DNA from: 58-81 sp012729145 | GTDB taxonomy: Bacteria; Synergistota; Synergistia; Synergistales; Thermovirgaceae | DNA: 64,000 nucleotides | Direction of reading: 5' to 3' | NCBI GenBank assembly: GCA_040770625.1 | Contig: JAXGIW010000003.1 | Span: 62,001-126,000, forward strand | Shown: positions 8,285 to 16,250 of the stretch, in pieces | Layout: each line of letters opens with the position of its first letter | Numbering within the stretch: position 1 is the first letter of the stretch | Position numbers and translations under genes: made by a program | The notes under the pieces: model-generated | Databases searched by the model: none | Told to the model about the DNA's origin: nothing | What the model saw: only the letters and a program-made list of their open reading frames with translations

Positions 8285-8916
8285 AAGGACCTTTCCTCCA
8301 GTTCTCTCAGGGATCTTTCAAGATTGTCGGTCACAGATCTTCTCAGTTCTTTCGAGGAGAAGCCTTCCGTACCGGGCGATCCCGGATATATGGGCCGACC
8401 GAAGGAGAGTACTACCTTGACGGGCCTGTAAGTGCTTGAACCGCGAGGCATGGCCTCAAAAGTCCCATGGATATAGGCAGGGATAACTGGAGCCCCGGTC
8501 TTTGCTGCAAGAAGCCCTACACCCTCCTCCAGGGGTTTGAGCCTTCCGTCATGAGACCTCTGCCCCTCGGGGAAGAGAAGTACGTCCTCGCCCGACTGTA
8601 GTCTCTCGACAAGGAACTTGAGGGCACCTGCTGCTCCCTGCAGGTCTTCCCTCTTGGCCGGTACAGCGCCCAGGGCCCTGATCGCCAGACCCAGGGGGGC
8701 AAAACTGAAAAGTTCCGACTTGGCAAGGTATCTCAATCTCCTGGGGAAAAAGGCGCCTATTACGATAGGATCCAGGTTGCTGCAGTGGTTGGCCGCAATA
8801 ATGACCGGGGGACTTGCGGCCAGCGCCCCGTCAAGCCCTATCACCTTCACTCTGTTGTAGACCTTCATCACTAGCCTGAAGAACAAAGCTATGGTCCAGT
8901 AGAAGAGAGTTCTCAA
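8281..8916 (-). CDS. plsC: 1-acyl-sn-glycerol-3-phosphate acyltransferase (PlsC family)
   Basis: 211 residues. It transfers an acyl chain to lysophosphatidic acid at the membrane. The catalytic HX4D motif (NHCSNLDP), the FPEGQRS substrate motif and the VIPAYIHGT block are in the expected order. The N-terminus (YWTIALFFRLVMKV) is a membrane-anchoring helix. The start is TTG at 8916 with GGGAGG 7 nt upstream. It follows cmk by 23 bp; cmk-plsC neighbourhoods are common. Confidence 0.92.
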   Translation of the reverse strand: MRTLFYWTIALFFRLVMKVYNRVKVIGLDGALAASPPVIIAANHCSNLDPIVIGAFFPRRLRYLAKSELFSFAPLGLAIRALGAVPAKREDLQGAAGALKFLVERLQSGEDVLLFPEGQRSHDGRLKPLEEGVGLLAAKTGAPVIPAYIHGTFEAMPRGSSTYRPVKVVLSFGRPIYPGSPGTEGFSSKELRRSVTDNLERSLRELEERSF

Positions 8917-8939
8917 GAATAAACCTCCCTTGGCCTACT

Positions 8940-9620
8940 TCAACAGGCCCTTTGGTCTTCGATCACAGCCAGGATCACGTTCACGACCTCTTCAGGGGAC
9001 CTCTTCGAAGTATCTATGATATGTGCGTCTTCTGGAACCCTCAAGGGGGAGAACTCCCTCTCACTGTCGAGCTGATCCCGTCTCTGGACCTGCTTTCTTA
9101 CCTCTTCGAGGGTTATGTTGACGCCCTTTGCATTCAGCTCTCTCCAACGTCTGGTCGCCCTCTCTTCGAGGCTGGCGTCAAGATAGAACTTGATCGGCGC
9201 TTCCGGGAAGACCTCACTCCCCATATCTCTTCCCTCGGCCACCATTTTCCTTCCTGAAGCTGCCCTTTTCTGTATCTGCAGAAGAAAACTCCTGACCGTG
9301 TGAAGAGCCGAATAGGCTGATACTGCCAGGTCGATCTCCGGCGACCGTATCTTGTCCGATACATCCACACCGTCTATAAATACCCTGCCCTTTTCAATGG
9401 AGATAGTGCATTCTTCCAGGGCATGGGCAATATTTCCGCCTTCCGAAGGCCGGATGGACCTCCCGGAAAGAAAGTACGTTATCCCCCGGTATATTGCCCC
9501 GGTATCAAGATATTCGTAACCAAGCCTCTTCGCTACCAGCCTTGCGATGGTGCTCTTGCCCGCACCCGCCGGACCGTCAATGGTTATTATGTTTTCATTG
9601 CATGGATCCGTGGTCCCCAT
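8940..9620 (-). CDS. cmk: Cytidylate kinase
   Basis: 226 residues, normal. It phosphorylates CMP and dCMP. The P-loop DGPAGAGKST is at about residues 15-24, then EYLDTGAIYRGITY and VAEGRDMGSEVFP, the family's GRDxGTxVFP with M in place of I. The ATG start has GGAGG about 10 nt upstream. Confidence 0.96.
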   Translation of the reverse strand: MGTTDPCNENIITIDGPAGAGKSTIARLVAKRLGYEYLDTGAIYRGITYFLSGRSIRPSEGGNIAHALEECTISIEKGRVFIDGVDVSDKIRSPEIDLAVSAYSALHTVRSFLLQIQKRAASGRKMVAEGRDMGSEVFPEAPIKFYLDASLEERATRRWRELNAKGVNITLEEVRKQVQRRDQLDSEREFSPLRVPEDAHIIDTSKRSPEEVVNVILAVIEDQRAC

Positions 9621-9640
9621 CCGGTCATCGCCTCCAATAG

Positions 9641-10372
9641 CTATACTGAGCCGCCGTACAGGATCATTTTCATAAGGACCTCGCCATCGAGGATCATGAA
9701 CTCTCCCGGTCTGAGCCTTTTCATATCAAGTTTACCGATCCGGGTCCTGACCAACCTCACAACTTTAAAACCTCTCGTGGCGGCCATTACCCTTATCTCC
9801 CTCTTCAAACCTTCCGAAAGGGTGACCGAGATCCACCGCCCCTCAGGTCTTCTGGGAATGGCGACCACCCTTTCCGGCCTGACCTTTCTTCCCTCTACCT
9901 CAGTGCCTTTCATAAAGGATTCCAGGGCAGCATCATCAGCAGTGGCGTCAAGCAGGACCTCGTAGGTCTTGAGGATCTGGTGGCTCGGATGAAGGATCCG
10001 CTGGGCCATCTCTCCGTCGTTGGTAAGAAGCAGAAGTCCCTCGCTTCCCTTGTCAAGCCTGCCGACCGGGAAAAGACCCTCTACAGGGATCTCGGAGGGG
10101 AGAAGCTCAAGGACCGTTCGGGAGAAGCTGTCCGAGACGGAACAGACAAGACCCCTGGGTTTGTTCATTGCAATGTAGAGCTTTGGCCGGATAGAAATGA
10201 CCTCTCCATCCAGTTTAACAACATCACTTTTGGTATCTATGGTCCTGGACGGATCGGTACAGACCTCCAGGTTGACCGATATCCTCCCGGCCATGACCAG
10301 CAGGTCGGCCTTTCTTCTGGAGCAAACACCGCATGCGGCTATGAACCTGTTGATACGAACCCCCTGGGTCAT
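9641..10372 (-). CDS. Pseudouridine synthase of the RsuA/RluB family
   Basis: 243 residues. An N-terminal S4 RNA-binding domain (MTQGVRINRFIAACGVCSRR) is followed by the catalytic domain with the nucleophile motif GRLDKGSEGLLLLTNDG and the NKPRG block. It modifies a uridine in ribosomal RNA; position next to scpAB, as for Bacillus rluB, favours a large-subunit (RluB) target, but RsuA or RluE-type specificity cannot be excluded. The ATG overlaps the scpB stop (ATGA). Confidence 0.9.
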   Translation of the reverse strand: MTQGVRINRFIAACGVCSRRKADLLVMAGRISVNLEVCTDPSRTIDTKSDVVKLDGEVISIRPKLYIAMNKPRGLVCSVSDSFSRTVLELLPSEIPVEGLFPVGRLDKGSEGLLLLTNDGEMAQRILHPSHQILKTYEVLLDATADDAALESFMKGTEVEGRKVRPERVVAIPRRPEGRWISVTLSEGLKREIRVMAATRGFKVVRLVRTRIGKLDMKRLRPGEFMILDGEVLMKMILYGGSV

Positions 10373-10959
10373 GTTGCCCTTTCACCATCTTCGGGGTACT
10401 CGTCCTGGGACAGTATATCCTGCATCTCATCGAGGGTGGGAAGGTCCGATATAGAACCGAGCCCGAAAAGTGAGAGGAAGGAGTTTGTCGTTCTGTAAAG
10501 AAGGGGGGTTCCCGAACCCTTTCTCCTCCCCGCCACCCTGATGAGGCCGTGCTTCAGAAGGGTGTCGAGCACCCTTTCGCACCTTACACCTCGTATCTCC
10601 TCGATCTCGGAACGGGTCACCGGTTGGGAGTAGGCTATCACGGCAAGGGATTCCAGGGCTGCCTTGCTCAACCGTATCCTCTGTGAGAGAGCCACATCTC
10701 GAAAGAGGGTGACCACCTCCTCCTGTTCAGGTGAGGTGGCCATCGACCAGCCTCCGGCTATGTTCAGAAGGCAAAGGCCATGGCATTTCCTGTATCTCTC
10801 CTTTATCTCCTCCAGGACCCTCTCCACCGCCTCCTCCGTTACGCCAGCGACCGAGGCCAGCTCCTTAACGCCAACAGGCTGAACGGCTACGAAAAGAACT
10901 GCCTCCACGGACCTTGCGATCGGAGAGAGAGGTGTCTCAACCGGATATCCTGACATCAC
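10369..10959 (-). CDS. scpB: Segregation and condensation protein B
   Basis: 196 residues. ScpB is a winged-helix kleisin-associated subunit of the SMC condensin complex. Motifs include SVEAVLFVAVQPV near the N-terminus, the LSKAALESLAVIAYSQPVTR block, IRGV and the LLKHGLIRVAGRRKG hairpin. The GTG start at 10959 has AGGAGG 9 nt upstream and lies within the 3' end of scpA (23-bp overlap). Its partner scpA is immediately upstream. Confidence 0.94.
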   Translation of the reverse strand: MMSGYPVETPLSPIARSVEAVLFVAVQPVGVKELASVAGVTEEAVERVLEEIKERYRKCHGLCLLNIAGGWSMATSPEQEEVVTLFRDVALSQRIRLSKAALESLAVIAYSQPVTRSEIEEIRGVRCERVLDTLLKHGLIRVAGRRKGSGTPLLYRTTNSFLSLFGLGSISDLPTLDEMQDILSQDEYPEDGERAT

Positions 10960-11671
10960 CGAAAAGCTCCTCCTGGTGAAGTCTTACCCTTCCCAGCCTG
11001 GCCATCTCAAGTAGCGCCAGAAGGGTCACCACCAACAAATGCCTTGAACAGGGAGTCCCAAGGACTTCGCTTAGCAGAAGTGCACCTCTTGATGATAGCA
11101 GCATCTCTATCTCGGACATCCTTCCCTCGACCTGTTCCTCTTCCGGCGTGGCTGCCGGAATGCCGTCCCACTCCTCTTCAAGACCTGTCGCAAGGGACCG
11201 GGTGCCTTCACGCTTCAGGCGGACCATCTCCCACCACAGAACGGAAAGCGAGTAAAGGTCCCCCATATCGAACCAGGGAGGTCCCTCTTCCGTACTGCTC
11301 CGTGTAAAGCACCGCCCCCTGGACCTCATCATCTCCGCAAGGCAGGCCGCTGCAGCTCTGAAGGGTCTGTATCTGACCAAAGCCTGCTCGATCAGTTCCG
11401 TCTCGATGATCGCCTCTTCATGGTCCTGCCTGACCCCCGGAAGAGAGGGCAGAATTGCCTTCAGTTTTCCCAACAGGAGCCGGGCCGTAAGGGAGAAAAA
11501 GGCGGCCATCTCATTGATAGTCGCCCTTTCGTTCCTGATCAGAAAATCGGAGTATACACGGATCAGCTCGCTGACGCTGATCTCGGAAGCACTCATTTCA
11601 CCTGACTCCACCAGGTGGCATAGAAGGTCCAGCGGCCCGGAGAAACCCTCAAGCTCTACATCCAGTTCCAT
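10937..11671 (-). CDS. scpA: Segregation and condensation protein A (kleisin)
   Basis: 244 residues. ScpA bridges the SMC head domains in bacterial condensin. The N-terminal LEGFSGPLDLLCHLVE is the family signature, followed by a helical region with FFSLTARLLLGKLKAILP and a C-terminal winged helix (SEVLGTPCSRHLLVVTLLALLEMARLGRVRL region). It lies 30 bp downstream of trpS and overlaps scpB. Confidence 0.94.
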   Translation of the reverse strand: MELDVELEGFSGPLDLLCHLVESGEMSASEISVSELIRVYSDFLIRNERATINEMAAFFSLTARLLLGKLKAILPSLPGVRQDHEEAIIETELIEQALVRYRPFRAAAACLAEMMRSRGRCFTRSSTEEGPPWFDMGDLYSLSVLWWEMVRLKREGTRSLATGLEEEWDGIPAATPEEEQVEGRMSEIEMLLSSRGALLLSEVLGTPCSRHLLVVTLLALLEMARLGRVRLHQEELFGDVRISG

Positions 11672-11701
11672 TCAGACCCCCACCGCTACTCAGAGGATCT
11701 C

Positions 11702-12697
11702 TCACCTTGGGATAAACCCGATCGCTCTGATAACCTCGGAGATGGTCACTGCGGCCACTCGTTCAGCTTTCCTGGCACCCTTCCTCAACACCTCGATCAT
11801 ATCATCCTCGCTTGATTCGAAGGATCTTCGCCTGGCCTGTACAGGTTCCAGGATACCCATTAGGTGCGAATAGAGGGCTTTCTTGCAATCGATGCAGCCG
11901 ATGCCAGCCGTCCTGCATCCTTCAGAGAGGCGGTCCCTCTCCTCCATGTCGTTGTTGAAAACCTTGTGGATATCCCAGACAGGACACTTATCGGGGTCCC
12001 CCGGGTCTTTCCGCCTCTCCCTGGCGGGGTCGGTCATCATGGTCCTCAATTTCTCCCAGATCTCCTCGGGGCTATCGGCTATGTTGATGGAATTGCCGTA
12101 GGATTTGCTCATCTTGCGACCGTCCGTCCCCGGTACCTTGGGGGTTTTCGTCAGGATGGTCTGCGGTTCAGGGAAGACCTCCCCGAAGAAGTTGTTAAAA
12201 CGGCGGGCCATCTCCCTTGATATCTCAAGGTGGGCAGACTGGTCCTCCCCGACGGGCACCAGTTCGCCCTTGTAGAGCAGAATGTCCGCAGCCATAAGAA
12301 CGGGGTAGCCAAGGAAGGCATAGGTACTGAGATCCTTGTTCTGAATGTTGAGTATCTGGTCCTTGTAGGTAGGGCACCTCTCCAGCCAGCCCAGGGGGGC
12401 TATCATGGAAAGGGCCAGATGCAATTCAGCGTGCTGGGGGACGTGGGATTGGAGAAATATGGTGCTCCTGTCAGGGTCGAGTCCCACACCGAGCCAGTCA
12501 AGAAGAACTTCCCGGCAGTTGCTCGTGATGCTGCTCGTGTCGGAGTAGTCCGACATCATGGCATGCCAGTCAACTATACAATAATAGCAGTCATACTCGT
12601 CCTGGAACCTAACCCAGTTGAAGAGAGCCCCCGCAAGATGCCCCAGGTGAAGCCTCCCAGTAGGTCTCATGCCGCTGAAAACACGTTTGGCCATCAC
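11702..12697 (-). CDS. trpS: Tryptophanyl-tRNA synthetase
   Basis: 331 residues, class I synthetase. The HIGH-like motif is GRLHLGHL and the KMSKS motif is intact (GRKMSKSYGN). The Trp-binding segment YPVLMAADILLY and GEDQSAHLEISREMARRFN are also present. Cys residues (CPVWDIHK, CRTAGIGCIDCKKAL) resemble the optional metal/Fe-S ligand set (C-x-C-type cluster) known in some bacterial TrpRS, including Thermotoga. No tryptophan T-box is visible upstream. Confidence 0.96.
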   Translation of the reverse strand: MMAKRVFSGMRPTGRLHLGHLAGALFNWVRFQDEYDCYYCIVDWHAMMSDYSDTSSITSNCREVLLDWLGVGLDPDRSTIFLQSHVPQHAELHLALSMIAPLGWLERCPTYKDQILNIQNKDLSTYAFLGYPVLMAADILLYKGELVPVGEDQSAHLEISREMARRFNNFFGEVFPEPQTILTKTPKVPGTDGRKMSKSYGNSINIADSPEEIWEKLRTMMTDPARERRKDPGDPDKCPVWDIHKVFNNDMEERDRLSEGCRTAGIGCIDCKKALYSHLMGILEPVQARRRSFESSEDDMIEVLRKGARKAERVAAVTISEVIRAIGFIPR

Positions 12698-12731
12698 TGC
12701 TCACCCCGTATCATGATTTGGTGATCAATAG

Positions 12732-13520
12732 TTATTCCGATGTAATGTGACCGGCATCAAAGCCCCGGGGGTCAACGTGAAGGACTTCAATTCGAAGCAC
12801 CTCGGAAAGCAGGGACCCCAGAACTGGAACAGTCGCCCTCTCCATTTCTCCATGGTCGGCAACGATCACTCCCAGACCGTTTTCGACGGCTTCCATGACC
12901 TGATGGTACTTCATGTCTGCGGTGATGAACAACTCGCAGCCCCTGGCCTTTGCCGTGGGCCACAGATCGCCACCGGAGCCTCCCACGATGGCAAGGCCGG
13001 TGACTGTTTTCGGGACATTATAATCCCTAACCCAGGAAAGATTCCACCTTTCCAGGAGCTTCTCCGGAAGAGATGGGCCCTCTTCAGGGACATCGAATAC
13101 CCCGCAGGTCCCGATCCATTGTGCGCTTTCGTTCTCCTTGTCAAGGGGAGATATCCCTTCCAGGCCGATCAGGTCGGCAAGGGTCCAGTTGCACCCTCTA
13201 GGGCTCATATCCCAGTTAGTGTGGGCTGAGATCACCGAGAACCGGTTCTCAAGACACATCAGGATCTTCCTGCCCAGGGGCGTCTCGGTCCGGATACTTC
13301 TCAAGGGTTCAAAAATAGCCGGGTGATGTGTGACAAGGCAGGAACAGCCTCTCTCCAGTGCCTCTTCTATGGCACTGTCGGTAAGGTCGAGGGATACCGC
13401 TACCCGGTCCACCTCCTGTTGGAAAGATCCTATCTGCAGCCCGGAGTTATCCCATTCGCAGGATAGGGAGAACGGGGCGAATGAATCGATCCCCTTGATC
13501 ACATCCTTTACTTGGAGCAC
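12732..13520 (-). CDS. Nif3-like dinuclear metal-centre protein (DUF34, YqfO type)
   Basis: 262 residues. The family forms hexamers with a two-metal site; its biochemical role is unsettled (GTP cyclohydrolase I type 2 annotations are not well supported). Metal-ligand motifs are visible: CLVTHHPAIF, SAHTNWD and ADHGEMERATVP. The start GTG at 13520 gives MLQVKDVIKGIDSFAP, aligning with the family, and has AGGGGG 8 nt upstream. That ribosome site directly abuts the T-run of the tRNA terminator, so expression probably depends on read-through from the ferredoxin-tRNA unit. Confidence 0.9.
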   Translation of the reverse strand: MLQVKDVIKGIDSFAPFSLSCEWDNSGLQIGSFQQEVDRVAVSLDLTDSAIEEALERGCSCLVTHHPAIFEPLRSIRTETPLGRKILMCLENRFSVISAHTNWDMSPRGCNWTLADLIGLEGISPLDKENESAQWIGTCGVFDVPEEGPSLPEKLLERWNLSWVRDYNVPKTVTGLAIVGGSGGDLWPTAKARGCELFITADMKYHQVMEAVENGLGVIVADHGEMERATVPVLGSLLSEVLRIEVLHVDPRGFDAGHITSE

Positions 13521-13533
13521 TTGATCCACCCCC

Positions 13534-13567
13534 TAAAAAAATAAAGCCACCGCCGGTGGCTTTATTC
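13534..13567 (-). terminator. Intrinsic terminator between the tRNA and nif3
   Basis: On the minus strand an 11-12 bp stem (ATAAAGCCACC / GGTGGCTTTAT) with a 3-nt loop is followed by a run of T residues. It lies 10 bp after the tRNA and its tail merges with the ribosome binding site of the next gene. Confidence 0.85.
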
Positions 13568-13577
13568 TGGTTTGTCT

Positions 13578-13654
13578 TGGTGGGCCCACCTGGACTCGAA
13601 CCAGGAACCTTCCGGTTATGAGCCGGTGGCTCTGACCAGTTGAGCTATGGGCCC
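13578..13654 (-). tRNA. tRNA with CAT anticodon, probably tRNA-Ile2 (lysidine-modified) rather than elongator Met
   Basis: A 77-nt cloverleaf with encoded CCA. The 7-bp acceptor GGGCCCA/TGGGCCC is perfect, the anticodon loop CTCATAA is closed by CCGG/CCGG, and the T arm is CCTGG-TTCGAGT-CCAGG. Anticodon CAT fits Met or Ile2. Acceptor pairs C4-G69 and C5-G68 are those favoured by TilS, the enzyme that converts C34 to lysidine, which supports Ile2. No initiator-type C1-A72 mismatch is present, so it is not tRNA-fMet. It is probably cotranscribed with the ferredoxin gene 55 bp upstream. Confidence 0.93.
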
Positions 13655-13709
13655 ATTCTGGGGAGATACTGATAAAGCGAGGGGAACCTGGTGGATAACG
13701 GAAGACCTT

Positions 13710-13889
13710 CTACTCTACGGTGATACAGCCTACGGGGCAGCTATCAGCAGCTTCTGCCGCGCACTCTGCACCTTCGGGACGGATCACCCTGGCCTTTCCG
13801 GCGTCCTCGTCAAGTTCAAAAACATCCGGGCATATCTGCGCACAGACTCCGCAGCCGATACACTCATCAGTGTTGACCTTCACGCTCAT
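13710..13889 (-). CDS. Ferredoxin, 59 residues
   Basis: A short ferredoxin of the single 4Fe-4S type. It begins MSVKVNTDECIGCGVCAQIC and ends DSCPVGCITVE. The CxxCxxC...CP arrangement (Cys10, 13, 16, 20) plus a distal CP (Cys51) is seen, with extra Cys43 and Cys55. Cys10/13/16 and Cys51 would bind a cluster; Cys20 and Cys55 may form a disulfide or be spare, as in Thermotoga-type ferredoxins. GGAGGAGG lies about 9 nt before the ATG, and a strong promoter (13919-13947) precedes it. Electron partner unknown. Confidence 0.92.
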   Translation of the reverse strand: MSVKVNTDECIGCGVCAQICPDVFELDEDAGKARVIRPEGAECAAEAADSCPVGCITVE

Positions 13890-13918
13890 GGGGACAATCC
13901 ACCTCCTCCCAATGGGTG

Positions 13919-13947
13919 ATTCTAACCCACTTGGGAGAACACGTCAA
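13919..13947 (-). promoter_or_regulatory. Promoter of the ferredoxin-tRNA unit
   Basis: On the minus strand: -35 TTGACG, 17-bp spacer, -10 TAGAAT, giving a leader of about 25 nt before the ferredoxin ATG. Confidence 0.8.
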
Positions 13948-14005
13948 ACGGCAAAAGGGCGTATCCTGGGCCGGAAGACGCTGGACGGAAGGATCAAAAG
14001 CATCG

Positions 14006-14096
14006 ACTGTGAACGGTAAACAGCGAACAGAAGGACCCTTCATCAAACTCGTGGTTCCAGATCTTGCGGTTCACGGTTCACCAGTTACCCCAGGCG
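14006..14096. repeat. Two inverted clusters of 7-bp GTGAAC-like repeats
   Basis: At 14006-14030 the sequence repeats with period 7 (GTGAACG, GTAAACA, GCGAACA). At 14068-14092 the reverse orientation appears (GGTTCAC, GGTTCAC, CAGTTAC). The two clusters face each other across about 38 bp and could fold into a hairpin or cruciform. They lie in the 274-bp gap between purR and the ferredoxin gene, which otherwise holds only the ferredoxin promoter. Confidence 0.5.
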
Positions 14097-14163
14097 CATA
14101 GTCCCGAGCAGATTCTCAAGGGTAAGAGCCAGGGTAAGGGGCACAATCTACAACATCCTTGTC

Positions 14164-14961
14164 CTAAAGCTGCACCTTCACTATCGGAACTCCATCAGCA
14201 CCCCTTTCAAGTCTTAACAGGGCCCGATATTCCGATACTGCTTTTCTTGCAGGTTCCGAGGCGGCTATAAAAATACCTGTCCCGATGACCTCGGCCCCGA
14301 ACTCCTTTGCAACAAGCAGCATGCCCGCTGCCGTACTCCCGCCCCTCATGAAGTCGTCTATTACCAGGACCCTTTTCCCGGAAGAAAGGAACCTGGTTCC
14401 CATGAACATGGTCCTGACCTCACCGCTTCCCGAGGGATAGTGAACGGCCACGGCCGGGCCGTCGCTGGGCCGGTTCCGGAAGCGGCACACCGCCATTGGG
14501 ACACCCAGCGCATGGGCAGTAAAGATCGCAAGGGGTATCCCCTTGACCTCTGAAGTCATGACCACGTCTGGCTCCCTGTTCGCAAAATCCGAGGCAAGGG
14601 CATACCCCAGGGGTCGTGCGTAACCGGGGTTGAAGAGAATGTCGGAATAATGGATCAGCATCCCCGGAAGGATCCTGTCATTGGATGAAAGGATCCCGGC
14701 AATGGAGGCCAGGAAGGATGAACGGAAGTCTCCCGAGAAGCCCGGTCTGAATGAAGCTCCCCCGCTCCTCCCCCTCCCGACGCTCATGGTCCCGAGGTCT
14801 TCTTCACGAAAAGCCTTGTCGATAATGGTAACATCGTCGCTGATAACGGTCTTGGATACCTCGAACTGTTCCGACATCTCCGTCAGGGAGATCTGTCTGG
14901 AAGGCAGGGTCAGAAAACGTGAGGCCATCCTGATAAGCCTTTCCGTCCGGGTACTCTTCAT
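14164..14961 (-). CDS. purR: Purine operon repressor PurR (Bacillus type)
   Basis: 265 residues. In Bacillus, PurR represses purine genes and PRPP relieves this. It has an N-terminal winged helix (KSTRTERLIRMASRFL, EQFEVSKTVISDDV) and a C-terminal phosphoribosyltransferase-like domain with the PRPP loop VLVIDDFMRGGSTAAG. The ATG at 14961 is chosen because it matches the family N-terminus; it lies 8 bp after the ispE stop. A longer reading frame to 14982 would overlap ispE. The likely target in this window is the purC promoter, but I could not find a clear PurBox there. Confidence 0.93.
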   Translation of the reverse strand: MKSTRTERLIRMASRFLTLPSRQISLTEMSEQFEVSKTVISDDVTIIDKAFREEDLGTMSVGRGRSGGASFRPGFSGDFRSSFLASIAGILSSNDRILPGMLIHYSDILFNPGYARPLGYALASDFANREPDVVMTSEVKGIPLAIFTAHALGVPMAVCRFRNRPSDGPAVAVHYPSGSGEVRTMFMGTRFLSSGKRVLVIDDFMRGGSTAAGMLLVAKEFGAEVIGTGIFIAASEPARKAVSEYRALLRLERGADGVPIVKVQL

Positions 14962-14968
14962 ATCACCC

Positions 14969-15835
14969 TCACCCCAATGCAAGGATTTTCCTCACTATTC
15001 CCGTTCTCTCCAGCATTTTGGCGCAGAGACCGACGGGCCGGTCAACCCCGAAAATGCAGAAGAAGGAACTACCGCTCCCGCTTACTCCCCAGGCCAGGGC
15101 CCCTCCGGCTTCGGCCGCTTCAAAGAGGAGACTATACTCCGGGTGCAATGCCTCCAGTACGGGGACAAAATCATTGGGCAGTAGGCCTACCCTCTCCTGT
15201 CTCTCCAGTGATCCCAGGATCTCCAGGGTTTCACTTAGGGCTTCTTCCTCGGTGAGCTCCCAACCTTCCCTGAAGAATTCATCAGCCATTCCGTAAGTGG
15301 CACGGGTGTCGCAGGACCACTCCGGGATGGCGATCACTCCCTTGAAAGAGCCCCAGGGATCCGGTACATCACAAAAAATCCTGTCGCCGACACCCACCCT
15401 GAATGAGAAAGGGCTTCCTTCAAGAAGGAACGGGACGTCGGAACCTATCCCTGCCACCTCCTCGAACGGGAAACTGACCCCCAACTCCCGTGACAGCCAC
15501 CTGATCAGTGCAGCTGCATTGCCGCTACCCGCTCCGAGACCGCTCCCTGGAGGAACCTGTTTCCAGATATCCACTTCCATGAAGGGCAGGTGGGGCTCAC
15601 TCTTCCTGGCAACCTGCAGGACCCTCTCCAGGATGTTCCTGTCCCTTATCACCTGGCCATGTACCCTTACAACGTCTTTATTGACATTATCACCGTCCAG
15701 GAATCTGAATGTCAACTTCTCAGCCGTTGACAGTCTCATGAAAAGGGACGCCAGATCGTGCATTCCGTTGTTCCTGATACCCGTTATTCTCAGGGTCAGG
15801 TTGATCTTGCCGGGGGAGTCGAGGACATACAGCAT
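14969..15835 (-). CDS. ispE: 4-diphosphocytidyl-2-C-methyl-D-erythritol kinase
   Basis: 288 residues, a GHMP kinase of the MEP isoprenoid pathway. The substrate-binding start SPGKINLTLRITG, the ATP loop PPGSGLGAGSGNAAAL (family PxxxGLGGGSSxAA) and IGSDVPFLL are present, and SGSGSSFFCIF near the C-terminus. The ATG at 15835 has GAGGTG 6 nt upstream; a GTG at 15844 is an alternative. The order veg-ispE-purR matches Bacillus. An intrinsic terminator lies immediately upstream of its ribosome site. Confidence 0.94.
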   Translation of the reverse strand: MLYVLDSPGKINLTLRITGIRNNGMHDLASLFMRLSTAEKLTFRFLDGDNVNKDVVRVHGQVIRDRNILERVLQVARKSEPHLPFMEVDIWKQVPPGSGLGAGSGNAAALIRWLSRELGVSFPFEEVAGIGSDVPFLLEGSPFSFRVGVGDRIFCDVPDPWGSFKGVIAIPEWSCDTRATYGMADEFFREGWELTEEEALSETLEILGSLERQERVGLLPNDFVPVLEALHPEYSLLFEAAEAGGALAWGVSGSGSSFFCIFGVDRPVGLCAKMLERTGIVRKILALG

Positions 15836-15849
15836 GAAGAACACCTCAC

Positions 15850-15882
15850 AAAAAGAAACCCCGGTGCTGAAAGCACCGGGGG
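15850..15882 (-). terminator. Intrinsic terminator between veg and ispE
   Basis: On the minus strand a perfect 10-bp stem (CCCCGGTGCT/AGCACCGGGG) with a 3-nt loop is followed by TTTCTTTTT. It ends about 14 bp before the ispE ATG. Confidence 0.85.
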
Positions 15883-15901
15883 TATGTTCAAACCCGCATT
15901 A

Positions 15902-16153
15902 TCAGAACTGTATGAGCTTCCGGTTTCCTGGCAGTATCTCGACTTCAACTTCGCGGGTAAGAAGCTCCGCGTAACTGAACGATACAGTGCTCCTCTGGGA
16001 CTCCACGTACATTGTGAAAAGATGCGGATAAGTTTCAACGATCACGCCCATACGCTCTTCCGTCTTCCGCCTGCCCTTGAGTGCCTTGTATCGAACCTTG
16101 GAGCCCTTGAACTCGTTCACCCGATCCCGGATCGTGGCTAGGTTAGGACTCAT
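15902..16153 (-). CDS. veg: Veg family protein
   Basis: 83 residues, same size as Bacillus Veg (86), a small protein reported to influence biofilm formation. The core matches the family: ATIRDRVNEFKGSKV, KGRRKTEERMGVIVETYPHLF and VSFSYAELLTREVEV. The ATG at 16153 gives the family start, with AGGAG 10 nt upstream. It has its own promoter and terminator and lies directly before ispE-purR, as in Bacillus. Confidence 0.9.
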   Translation of the reverse strand: MSPNLATIRDRVNEFKGSKVRYKALKGRRKTEERMGVIVETYPHLFTMYVESQRSTVSFSYAELLTREVEVEILPGNRKLIQF

Positions 16154-16185
16154 TTCAGGGTCACTCCTGTTGTAGATTTGTATTG

Positions 16186-16214
16186 ATTTTACCACAAATT
16201 TTTACACATTTCAA
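16186..16214 (-). promoter_or_regulatory. veg promoter
   Basis: On the minus strand: -35 TTGAAA, 17-bp A/T-rich spacer, -10 TAAAAT, in a 97-bp gap of low GC content between selB and veg. Confidence 0.8.
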
Positions 16215-16250
16215 TGTGGCAGGGATTTATATTTAAAAAAAATTGCTTTT

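Noticed and set aside
13578..13654. Initiator tRNA-fMet
   Set aside because: The acceptor is fully paired at position 1-72, unlike initiator tRNA, and the anticodon-stem GGG/CCC pattern is absent.
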